Assembly: GCA_001566745.1 (NCBI GenBank)
Contig: KQ964440.1
Coordinates: forward strand, 131,212-195,211
Direction of reading: 5' to 3'
Source: Conidiobolus coronatus NRRL 28638
Taxonomy: Eukaryota; Entomophthoromycota; Entomophthoromycetes; Entomophthorales; Conidiobolaceae
DNA length: 64,000 nt
A program made the translations under genes and the position numbers. Below the pieces are notes generated by a model. That model saw only the letters and a list, made by a program, of their open reading frames with translations, did not search any database and had not been told where the DNA came from. Positions 53,813 to 63,281 of the stretch are shown piece by piece (the first letter of the stretch is position 1; each line of letters starts with the position of its first letter).

Positions 53813-54859
53813 TTAGCAAAGTTTTTCCTCGTTCAAGGGCTCCGAACTATTGCTGAGCTGGTCAAATTGAGGGATTTGCTTGTTAAAGGCCAAGAATTCA
53901 GCTAGAAGCTTTGCGTTTGACGCCATCTCCTTCTCACACGCCTTCAAATATGCATTTGCGTCTATTTTGGAAAAAGTAGCATGATTGTTTGAATTTACAG
54001 TAATCGGACCAGGGTTGGTATAATCAACTAATTCACGTACCGTTGAAGTCCCCCTTTCAAGAGCTTGAATAACTTTAGCTAATACTATCTGACCTATAAA
54101 CTCTTCTTTAATATTGTAATTGTAGAAATTGAGGTTTTTTTGCTTCCTTAACTCTAACACTACAGTAGGTGAGAATCTTTTAAGCGCCCCGGACTCTTTG
54201 GAGTATTTACAGACCAAGGACCACCTGTGCTCTGTGTTAGAGTGGTTATTTTCTAGAACAACCACATTTGTACTGTCCAGATATACATTGTTATACAAGT
54301 GTTTGAGTTCACAGGGCGAACTATAATATTCGTTTGCAGGTTCTTTGGGTAAAATTGTAAGTTGGACCTCTCCAACAACTTCGATCTGCGCAGTATTTAC
54401 TTGTGTTTCCAAAACTTGTTTTTTTGGACTATTAGATGCAGAGGAGTCAGTTGACTTCGGAGTGGGCTCAGGTTCGATATTTTGAGAAGGGGCGCCAGGG
54501 CCAGGTTCTGAAGAATTTATTTCTCCAGACTTGATGGTTGATGGTGTCTTGGAAAATGTTTTTGTACTATTTTTTTCAGTATGGCACTTACATCTATCCC
54601 CGATGTAATTCATAGTTCCGCTCGAATCATTTTTAATACGATTCCTAGGCCTTAGGCACTTCAGGTGTTTATTCTTGCCTTTTTTATTTTTATAAGAACA
54701 CCTATCAATCAAAATGGTCTCTAATCCTTCAACAATCTGATATAAACATTCTTGTGGTGATTTGAAGCTTTGTCTATAACTCGCCAATAAGGTGTCGAGG
54801 TGGCGAATTACCCCTGATAGTGTGAGTTTGTTAGCTATGTGTTGGGATTGACTTTTCAT
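53813..54859 (-). CDS. Zinc-finger-like protein, family 'Z', copy 2 (348 aa)
   Basis: Paralogue of the gene at 50894. The frame is open to 55081, but the extra 74 residues are a Leu/Ile-rich run that copy 1 lacks, so I place the start at ATG 54859 (MKSQSQHIANKLTLSGVIRH), which aligns with copy 1. The C/H motif is C54, C68, C90, H93 (DRCSYKNKKGKNKHLKCLRP, then GDRCKCH), with a 12-residue insertion before the last pair. A Ser/Pro/Glu linker follows. The second domain matches copy 1: LKHLYNNVYLDSTNVVVLEN, HRWSLVCKYSK, VVLELRKQKNLNFYNYNIKE. Convergent with nuclease-like copy 1 at a five-base distance. Both motifs intact, no stops. Confidence 0.6.
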   Translation of the reverse strand: MKSQSQHIANKLTLSGVIRHLDTLLASYRQSFKSPQECLYQIVEGLETILIDRCSYKNKKGKNKHLKCLRPRNRIKNDSSGTMNYIGDRCKCHTEKNSTKTFSKTPSTIKSGEINSSEPGPGAPSQNIEPEPTPKSTDSSASNSPKKQVLETQVNTAQIEVVGEVQLTILPKEPANEYYSSPCELKHLYNNVYLDSTNVVVLENNHSNTEHRWSLVCKYSKESGALKRFSPTVVLELRKQKNLNFYNYNIKEEFIGQIVLAKVIQALERGTSTVRELVDYTNPGPITVNSNNHATFSKIDANAYLKACEKEMASNAKLLAEFLAFNKQIPQFDQLSNSSEPLNEEKLC

Positions 54860-55279
54860 TACGCTGAAGAGGCAGATGAGCAATATTAACCTTAATATTT
54901 TTAATCTTAATCTGTATATTTCAATTAATTTAGAAAAGATAACCTCAAAGATGTATTGAAAGCTATAAAAACCCCAGGCAAATTTAATGAAGATTTTGCT
55001 GTAGATGTAAAGAACGACCAAGTCCAGCATTCTTAATAGTAACGTTAGAACCAAAAGCAATAGTTCTTGGTCCTTTACCAATAGAGCTTCTATATTGATT
55101 TCAGCTTGCCTCTGGGGTGTATTCGAATGGCATAAACGAGCTTGCGTGCATGATGTATGTGCAAAGTCTATAAAAAGGGATATATCAAATCGTTAACTGA
55201 AATGTCTTCTTTTCTGAGGCCTTTAGGTGTTTTTGAGATAAAGAAGCATCTCCAGCCAAAGAGAGCGGCAATGCAGATT

Positions 55280-55440
55280 TTGACGAAAAACATTTGGAGA
55301 AAAAGAATTATTGACTTAAAGCCAAATGGTCGTGATATACCCCTCACCGAAGAAAATAAGCAAGAATACATCCATTTAATCACACAGCAAAAGTTAACTG
55401 TGGCAATTAAGGATCAAATCCACAAAGATTTTTCATCAAT
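55280..55440 (+). pseudogene. HECT-type E3 ubiquitin ligase scrap
   Basis: Plus-strand frame RIIDLKPNGRDIPLTEENKQ then EYIHLITQQKLTVAIKDQI. This is the conserved ExxPxGxxxxVTxxNKxEYV segment of the HECT N-lobe (NEDD4/Rsp5-like subgroup). No catalytic Cys region follows, and the surrounding frame is unrelated. Confidence 0.75.
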
Positions 55441-55474
55441 TCAAAGACTACCCTCGGCTCACACTTGGTAAGTT

Positions 55475-55640
55475 TTATCTATTAGATTTTATAAAAATAA
55501 ACCATATACTTAACCTGGAAGGGTGTTGGTTACTCCTTAGAGTATATTTGGGTTCAAGTTGTAATATAAGTTCCGTGATTACTCCTAAGCAGCCTAAATT
55601 ACTCAGGGCAAGGTTCAATTCGTCTAATTTTTGACAAAGT
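55475..55640 (-). pseudogene. Sugar-1,4-lactone oxidase (ALO/GULO family) scrap
   Basis: The minus-strand frame reads ALSNLGCLGVITELILQLEP then KYTLR, the FAD-domain G-x-LGVIT-E-x-T-L block of aldono-lactone oxidases. It also contains GPHGTPYK, a form of the STGTHGTG loop, with the stretch between the two shortened. Dead fragment. Confidence 0.65.
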
Positions 55641-55689
55641 TTGTAAGGTGTGCCATGTGGTCCGATACCTGGGAATCTAAGCAAGCAGT

Positions 55690-56556
55690 GGAACTTTTAG
55701 AAACCTGGGTTGATATCGAAGTAGAAATAATAGGGACAGTTCCTGATAAATGCACAATTTTTAAGAGTAACCTCTTGCCACTAAAAATGACTTTTAAAAC
55801 AATTGATTTCAGTAATGATATCGACTTAAGATTTGATACACAAAGTACATACATGGCAATTGCAACTCTTATTGATTCATTGGAGACAACAATTAGCCAG
55901 GTCAAGCAACAAATTGGTGATAGCAAAGCAATAAATTTCTTTATGGGCAGGCAATATGGTGACAATGAAGGCTTAAGTTATAATGATTATAAATCAATAA
56001 ACAGGACTAGCAATTTAGAGGACATACAATAAATGTACAGTGCTCAAAGGATGACACCGATGGATTAGAACAAAGGCAGATATACACATTATTAACATTA
56101 TTCTCAAGTATTAAAACAAGTGGGAATGACTTCATGACAGGTGTAAGTGATCTTTGTGAAACCCTATTAGAGCCATTTAAGGGAGAATTCAGGGAATATA
56201 ATAGATGTATGTTTAATGAAGGTTTGATATTGAATGAGGAGGTGGATAAGGCAATTTAAAAATGAGAATACAGAGGATATTAATGAAGTGTATAAGATTA
56301 TAAGGGAATATCCATCATATTGGTATGCATTCAACCAATTCCTGATAGCAGAACAATTGTGTCATTTTACACAATTTACACACACAAGAGGGAGATTATG
56401 GGCGAGGGGTATCTATTTTTTTGCACAAATTGGAGAAGAATCACATCGACAAAGACCACATTCACTAGAGATCAGTTCTATTCCACTCTATCTACAGGAT
56501 CCACAGCACTATTAAGGTGTATAGATGACTTGAAATTTCTAAACAGGTTACCATAT
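55690..56556 (+). pseudogene. Second endogenous bunyavirus L remnant, diverged and deleted
   Basis: Four blocks align in order with residues of the intact L at 28496-37903. 55800-56032 (STYMAIATLIDSLETTISQV ... FFMGRQYGDNEGLSYND) matches about 207-262. 56070-56259 (LEQRQIYTLLTLFSSIK ... FNEGLILNEEVDKAI) matches about 384-447. 56246-56380 (NENTEDINEVYKIIREYPSY ... EQLCHFTQFTHT) matches about 600-643. 56400-56556 (YLFFCTNWRRITSTKTTFTR ... STLSTGSTALLR) matches about 707-745. By eye roughly half of the residues are identical in the best block, so it derives from a different though related virus rather than from copying the intact element. Blocks are separated by deletions and frame changes, and nothing of the polymerase core remains. 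It lies between nuclease-like copy 2 and zinc-finger-like copy 2. Confidence 0.88.
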
Positions 56557-56889
56557 TAGGAAATTTCCTTTTTAGGAAAGCTGTTTTATATTTCCAAATA
56601 AGGAAAGCTGTTTGATTATTTTCAACAAAATTACCATATAAGGAAACGTGTTTGGAAATTTACAATAAATACAACTTAAACTAAATTTTCCACGAAATAA
56701 TCTCAAAATTTTTCTTGATTATTGTTGCCTTGTAATCCCCGGAGGATATCCTTAAAAATATATATAATTAGACTTTAAAGTAATATAACAGATGTTCTTT
56801 GTTATAATAACACTAGGGTATAAACAGTCAAAGTCTGTAATCATAGCATTATTTTTTTAATTTTAGGGAATCAGGAAAGAAGTGTAGAT
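56557..56889. other. AT-rich spacer with short repeats
   Basis: Between 56550 and 56660 the motif TTACCATAT(T/A)AGGAAA and related TAAGGAAAGCTGTTT occur in tandem-like fashion (about three imperfect copies, spaced 30-60 bases). No gene. Confidence 0.5.
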
Positions 56890-57831
56890 TCAAGAGTTTT
56901 TCTTCTTGTCAAATAGTTGAATAGATTTAAAAGTTTGTAATATTATTAATCTATCTTTTGGGTTACAAAAATCTAAAGCTTTTATAGGTGCAATTGTATT
57001 TTCATCTTCATCATATATTGAGGGATATCTATAAATAGTCATGCTATTTTTTGTTGGTAACTTTTTATAACATTCTTCTGTATATTGTTTAGATACTTCA
57101 GAGTGATAAAACGTAAACATTGTACCTATTATTCTAACAGCGCTGACTTTTATAGGAAATACTATTTTTTCAGAATTGTATTCTATCAGCTGAATAGTAT
57201 GGTACACACATCCAAACATTTCGCCAGCTATTTGATTTTCACTCCAATTATTAAAATACCCAGTATTATCTTTGTGTTTATCTTCTACTATTAACAGGAC
57301 GTATTTCCCACTGTTAATAACTATAAACTCAACTTTTGAAGTTATTTTGGAATTTTTAAATAAAGCTGAATACTCATATTGTGGATACATTATATAAGGA
57401 TATTTGTCAAACCCAAGCATATTGAGTAATGACATCACAAATCCATCAACTCTTACTTCCTTTTTAGCAGGACCATCAGATAGATTGATAATATATTTTA
57501 TCTTCATTATAAGCGATGCAACAGATCCATCCAAAAGTTTTAATTCATTAGAATTAATATTGTTAATTTTATTTCTATCAAAATCTTTCAGCTCTAAAAT
57601 TTTGAATCTATCTTCCACTATATTCTCATTGTTAGCATCACCCTGCGACAAGAACGAAGAATTAACACTCTCAATATTTTTTATTTCAATATTCAATGCT
57701 TTTATATGCTCATTTTCCCAACTACTTGTATCACTAGGAATGTCGCTAATTGTTTCAATAATAATATAGTCTGAGCTATTTGAAGTCTCGACCTCTTTAT
57801 AATTAATTCCTTTTCTTTTACGTGTTTGCAT
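56890..57831 (-). CDS. PD-(D/E)XK nuclease-like protein, family 'N', copy 2 (313 aa)
   Basis: Intact paralogue of 52968-53807. A basic start (MQTRKRKGINYKE) is followed by DTSSWENEHIKALNIEIK, an acidic insert, and LKDFDRNKINN. Core: EVRVDGFVMSLLNMLGFDKY (125-144), strand SKVEFIVIN where E168 stands at the position of D151 in copy 1, strand VLLIVEDKHKDN with E183 and K185, and helix NQIAGEMFGCVYHTI with Q200 and E204. The C-terminus has VSAVRIIGTMFTFYHSEVSK and DFCNPKDRLIILQTFKSIQ. The D-to-E change may alter activity. The gene is transcribed away from the second L remnant's 3' side. Function unknown. Confidence 0.65.
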   Translation of the reverse strand: MQTRKRKGINYKEVETSNSSDYIIIETISDIPSDTSSWENEHIKALNIEIKNIESVNSSFLSQGDANNENIVEDRFKILELKDFDRNKINNINSNELKLLDGSVASLIMKIKYIINLSDGPAKKEVRVDGFVMSLLNMLGFDKYPYIMYPQYEYSALFKNSKITSKVEFIVINSGKYVLLIVEDKHKDNTGYFNNWSENQIAGEMFGCVYHTIQLIEYNSEKIVFPIKVSAVRIIGTMFTFYHSEVSKQYTEECYKKLPTKNSMTIYRYPSIYDEDENTIAPIKALDFCNPKDRLIILQTFKSIQLFDKKKNS

Positions 57832-58786
57832 TTAGCTCTGTTTTGTTTAATTTATCATTTGTATATTTAATTTTATTTGTATTTACACGTCTCGACTACA
57901 TCTAAAATGATTTTAAAATACAAAACCATTCTCTCTAAAATTGAAACATTTTTAATAAGAGTTATAGTTATTTAAGGAAGTACAGGGAAAAAGGAAGATA
58001 TTAAGTCTTCTTACATTCCTAACAAAGTATTCAAAGGTCGATGAATATACTGGATCTTCCCCTGTTCCTAATTTCACATTAATAAGCCACATTACCCTCT
58101 CAAGCTTAGAGTTACGCATTCTCTATTTTAGTCTAAAGGTAACGGATAATACTCAACTAAACAGCGGAAGCTGATATTCTGGAGCACGCTAAAACCCCCG
58201 TAAGTCGCAACCAAAACAATATACGACATTGGTGGAGAATCGTTTGCGCCCCTCAAGATAGCAATGAGATGGACATCGATGATGAATACGCAATTAAGGA
58301 TGGGTTTAAGATAAAAAGAAGAAATCAAGAAGAGGATTCATCGAAGGGGCAGTAACTAAAGAAAATATGGTGAAAATACATTATTACAGCTCTCATCTCA
58401 AACAAGAGCAGAATTAACAAGATTTTAGTAGTAGAAGCCGCTGGGTATTATGAAAATAACGTTCGGAATTGTCGCTACCGCTTTTATGTCCATAATGCCG
58501 CAACCACATCTGATGAATCTTGGACCGCTCAAGTTAACAGATTTGTGAAGGTAAACGGTATCACTAAATCTTCAAACCTTTTGGCGTAAGCCACATTTGA
58601 ATGCTGGTAATTGTTGCTTTTGAAAGCGATGTCGATTTCAACGATAAGGGTGCCAATACTTTTAAATTTATTCAATCAAACTAGATATGTATAAGGGATT
58701 AATATTTAATACTGGTATCGCTTCTCTTTATTATTAAACTAAACTGCCCTCTTACTTCTTCAGTCTCCTTCTCCCACACATATAAT
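57832..58786. other. Region without recognisable genes
   Basis: AT-rich leader of the preceding gene, then stop-dense sequence; short frames (58128-58328 minus) are not recognised. Confidence 0.25.
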
Positions 58787-59362
58787 ATGAACTCTATGTC
58801 TCCAACCGATAGAGACTCATTTGACTCCCAGTTTGGAACCCAAAATCTCAATCCAAACAACACCGAACTCGTCTTAAAGGGTGGAGTTGGCGAAATTTGT
58901 GTTGGTGGGACTTATGTAGCCAAAGGATATCTTAATAACGAATCTTTAACTCAGGAAAAGTTTATTGATTATACTACAGCTGAAGGAGTTCAAATCCGGT
59001 TTAAGTGTTTCCACTCAATATTTATCTCATCTCGAGAATTGACCTCTACTGAAAGCCTTATTATCAATCAGGATATGACTATTTCCAAGTTGGTTTTGGA
59101 AAAGATAGATCTCGAAAAAATTCAGAGTCATTGTATTCATTTGCAGCAGAGTATGGTAACTACTACTTTGGCAAGTGATAAAAATGAATATATAAGCACT
59201 TGGTGCGCTAAATTGCCAATCGGTCAAGTTGTTTTAGATGGCTGGAGTTCGAACAACACACTCACTAAAGTCGACAAATTTTATAATGGTCATAGTATTC
59301 CTGAGCCTATTAATTTCTCCAGCTTTTGCAAACATCATTGGCTTCAATTCAACGCTGGCTAA
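58787..59362 (+). pseudogene. AMP-binding / NRPS-type adenylation domain fragment
   Basis: The frame of 191 codons contains GGVGEICVGGTYVAKGYLNN then ESLTQEKFI, the A6/A7 region (GEL.(I/V)GG..VA.GYLN.P.LT.EKF) of adenylate-forming enzymes such as NRPS, aminoadipate reductase or acyl-CoA ligases. The ATP-binding core upstream and the catalytic Lys domain downstream are not seen; after EKFIDYTT the sequence diverges. It ends in a stop at 59362. The enzyme type cannot be settled from this piece. Confidence 0.6.
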
Positions 59363-61416
59363 AATCACCTGGTCAAGCTTTATTTGATACTTTATTCATC
59401 ACAAATTTGGGATCCGTTTGTCCAATTGAATATCTGTGAACATAGTCAATAATTCCACTGCATGTTTAACCACAGAACTCTGTGTAAATTCATAGTTTAA
59501 AGTAACACCTGGCCTAATTTTTTAGCTAATCAAAATTAACACGGTTGCATAGCGCTGATAGTTGAAGGATGAGCTACTACTGTAAGACTGAGTAGGACGA
59601 ATAGCCGATGACTCAGGGCATAGATGTTGTTTACAGACCGTTCTTTCAAGTCAGATTGGCAGCTATGGAGGATGCATTAGATGCAAGGAGTGGTACGGGT
59701 AGCTCTTGGAAACTTAGTTCCCTTCAGAAAGACTTAATCTCGATCCATAAGCTCAATGCTTAATGGTGTTTTTAATAACATTGAATGTGCCGCACCCAAT
59801 TCTAAGCCCTCTACTGTTTAATATTTTAATTAATCCATTCTTCGCAGTTTCTGGCAATATAATCAAAGGGTAGTTATTGAATATTATATTCCTCGTAGAC
59901 CAGAGCTTAATACTCCGATAATACAAATGGGCCTAACTCAAAATTTGAGTCATACCAAAGGAACAGTTTCAACGACCTGAGTTGTGTAACGCCCGGTGAT
60001 AACTCGAAAAACTTGAGTGGATAAATAAAATACACAAATATCAGCTTTTACTCGTTTTCAAGTTGCCGCGCTTAAGACCAATGGGGGCTACGGTGGCTAC
60101 ATCTATAATGGGCAGAGACTAAATGGTGAAATTCATAATAAAAATCGGTAAAACCAGTCCTGCTCCAAGTATAGAAGAGGTTGAGGGTAAGTTAAGTTAT
60201 CTTAAAGCACATTTAGGAGAAGAAGCTGTAAATGGACTCAACTTATGACTTTGAAAACGAAGAATTGGGCAATGTATTAAAGAAAGCAACTCTGTCGACG
60301 ATGTAGCTTAGAAACTTCTTTTGAAGGTGCTGTAAAGGTAATACAACAATGCTTGGGTTCAGAGGATACATGCCTCCAAGTCGGCTTAACAAGTGAAAGC
60401 GTAGCGGTTGTGTCTTTGCGCTGCTTATTCTTCTCCATCAGTCTTGCATTTAAAAAGAGAATAATTTGCAGTTGCAGTGCTGTCGCAGACTAACATGGTT
60501 TTGAGCAAATTTGTTTCCAACTCTGGCTGCAGCACAAGGCCCAAGAGGGGGATATCGCCGACTTAGAAGAGTTTGACTTGCCCCCGAAGAGAAACAGGTC
60601 CTCAGTTCTCTCGACCATTTGATTTATCGCAAAATCAATGACGGTGGCAATTTTTATTTAAGAGAACCAAGTTCCCTAGGGAGACAAAATAGGCTTCTAA
60701 TTACGACCAAGAAACTATAGAATTGGAAAAAAGATTCCAAGAAACTCGCTTAGCTATGGCGACAACCCAGGTAAAATGATAGCTACATTAGAGACTGCCC
60801 ATCTAGGAATTTTTGCTGTATTAACTGGACTTGGAATCGGCGCTATCTTTATGTTCAAATCTTTGTCTATTTCGAGTCTAGATATTGAATGCAAATAAGT
60901 AACACCATTACTAGATGCTTTCTCTAAAAGCGTTCTCTCTAGCGAGGGTAACAAGCAACTCTGGCAAGAGTTTTGTAAGGAGTGCGGATCACTCGAGATC
61001 TGGAAGACGAGCAACACTAATCAATCCAACATTGATTCCTTTCGGGATGCGTTCAACTCCGGCAAGTTTAATGTTAACTTTCTCAATCTTTCAGTCAATA
61101 GGTATTGTCCATGAAGATTTAAAGGATTTAGAACGTTGGGGAATTTTTATATGATATTAATCTAATCATAATTTCACAAAATAAAATTGTAGTATATTAA
61201 GCATAAGTCAAATTCTTGAAAAGTATGGTAAGGAAATGTAGGTATGATTGATGCATGACAAGCACATGTGGATAAGTTAAATGGAAGTGGTGCCCACGTA
61301 GTTGGTCATACTGATTTTACAATTGCTGTACATGCGTAATTACGATGAGACCAAAGAATATTTGAATTAACAGAATATTATGGACAAAATCCTAACATTC
61401 TCGAGAATGTTTTTTA
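59363..61416. other. Decayed region with coding scraps
   Basis: No intact gene. Coding-like pieces on the plus strand: 60124-60248 (MVKFIIKIGKTSPAPSIEEV, open to TGA), 60760-60897 (KMIATLETAHLGIFAVLTGL then GIGAIFMF, a hydrophobic helix) and 60900-61110 (VTPLLDAFSKSVLSSEGNKQ). None is recognised. Confidence 0.3.
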
Positions 61417-61860
61417 CTATATTTCATCCCCAATTTTCAAGATGATTTTTCCTTTAGCTCTGCCAGATTTTGAGTATTCAAAGGCTTCATTAATCTGTTC
61501 AAAAGGAATTACCCTGCCAATGACGGGTTTTATTTTGCCTTTTTCTAGCAAATTTCCTAGGATTTCTAGCTGCTCACCACTTGGTTTCATAAAGAGGAAG
61601 TAATAGTCTGCTTTAGTTTCCTTCTCAAGTTTTGTCAGGTTACGGGTAGCGAGGCTAAAGGCCAGTTTTTTCCACAATGGTTGTTTATACTCATCCGCAA
61701 AGCGGGCATTGGGCAGTCCTGAAATGCTGACGACCTTACCACCAGGCTTGATGATTTTAAAGGCATTTTCAAGAATCTTGCCACCACCAAGTTGTAAGTT
61801 CGAGGGAGTGCATCATTTGGTAAATTAATAGCCAATGAGATAACCGAGATCTTCTCGAGT
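61417..61860 (-). pseudogene. Zinc-type alcohol dehydrogenase-like / quinone oxidoreductase (MDR), C-terminal part
   Basis: The minus strand is open from near 61790 through ENAFKIIKPGGKVVSISGLP, KPSGEQLEILGNLLEKGKIK and PVIGRVIPFEQINEAFEYSK to SGRAKGKIILKIGDEI at the C-terminus. This is the end of the NADPH-binding domain and closing helix of NADP-dependent MDR oxidoreductases (YhdH/QOR-type). The sequence upstream of 61800 is in a different frame (LISLAINLPNDALPR in a form of the VISLAINLPNDALP block), so a frameshift separates them, and the N-terminal catalytic domain is missing. The close match to bacterial-type enzymes could mean transfer, but fungal homologues exist. Confidence 0.7.
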
Positions 61861-62647
61861 AACAACAGTTTTGTAGTTCACCCCGGCAAGCAATTCATAG
61901 GGGAGCGTTAGCTCAATAGGTGTTCTCTTACTGCTGAAACGAAGGGCTTCTATTTTGGATCTACATTGCCTGTTGTAAAGCACTTTTATCCAACTAAGTA
62001 GCTTTCAGTGGTCTTACAACAGCCTACGGTACAGCTTTCGCAGGATCAATATGGGAGCTAAGTACTTTGGCAATGAAAGGGGCACATAGTAGAGGGAAAA
62101 GTTAAATGGACTAAATCTGTTGGGCTACTTCTTAGCTAAAATAGTTGCTGATTTACCCAAAGGATTGGAATTGGTTAAATTCAATACTTAATTTAGAAAG
62201 GATTTGGGATATTGAATATCTCATAGCGAAAGTCACAGGTCACACAAGCGTCATTCTGTCAGGGTATCCCTCCCCCTACCTTCTCGCATAAGTGTTCATC
62301 GGTTGAAGTTTATTCACCAGGGTCAAGAGGTAAGCACAGTCTTCCATTGGTAACTCAATTTAATAGCATCGACAAATTTGGATTAAGTAGCTTAGAGTAT
62401 CGGATAACACTGCAAATAAAAAATGTTCTACATTTTTAACCATGCACTAAATAAGTTTGGGATTGTAAGGCAAGCCTTATTGAAGCCTTACATGTGCAAC
62501 TTATACGAAAACCCTGTTGATGGTGAATATCGCCAAGGCATCAAGAACTGTGACCCTACGCTTCTCTTATGTAGTACGTCTTTTACCGTGAAACTGAAGT
62601 ATTTTTCTTTGAAAAACTAAACTTCTTTTTTAAATTAATAAGTAATT
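61861..62647. other. Region without recognisable genes
   Basis: Short frames only (62423-62620 plus, 65 codons, unassigned). A/T-rich leader before 62648. Confidence 0.25.
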
Positions 62648-63281
62648 ATGCTGTTAAGTAGAAATATTAAAAACCAATTGTTATCATCCTTGAGGTCTCG
62701 TCATAACCTTATTGATTTTGAAGTTAACAAACCTAAAGGTCAATGTTATACTGATACTGTTAAGTTCCTGAAGAAGTTAACACATAGCTTAAAATCTAAA
62801 AAATATAACGAGGCGGATTGTCACGATACTGACAATTATGCATTTGACGCCAGGTTGTATTTGAACAGTGTGGATGACTATATTTAATGGCGAGGAAGAT
62901 CTTCTTGGGAATAGTCAAATTTATGGATATCCTGAGATATATAAGATACTACAAAACAAAGATACCTATTGTGCAGTCTGTGGTGATCCTGGCTCTTGTG
63001 AAGAACACGGTGTAGTTGGCGAAAAGATATTGGGAATGAGTGTGGTTAGTTTTGATAATAAAGGCAAAACTTACTTTTACCAGCAATCGGGGTTACAGGA
63101 AACCGATATAAAATATTTCACTGCTGTCAAACTTAAAAAATCAAAATTGTCAAAAATACTATCTCCAAACTTCAATTTTGAAATAACATTTAGCTCACGT
63201 AGATACAAATTTGACGAATTTGAAGATAAAGATAAAAGTTTCTTGATGTTTAGAGATTATGGATTTTATTGCAGATGGTAG
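62648..63281 (+). pseudogene. Hypothetical protein gene with one frameshift
   Basis: ATG-initiated frame 62648-62887 (79 codons, MLLSRNIKNQLLSSLRSRHN...) overlaps the next frame, open from 62868 to 63281 (first ATG 62874). The overlap LNSVDDYI / MTIFNGEEDL suggests one gene of about 205 residues shifted by one base near 62880, unless the two are separate. The second part has CAVCGDPGSCEEH, a Cys/His cluster that could bind metal, and ends MFRDYGFYCRW. No family recognised. Confidence 0.4.

Noticed and set aside
54860..55081. Hydrophobic 74-residue N-terminal extension of zinc-finger-like copy 2 as a membrane anchor
   Set aside because: Its paralogue lacks it and begins in line with the internal ATG at 54859; the Leu/Ile run is typical of AT-rich non-coding DNA.
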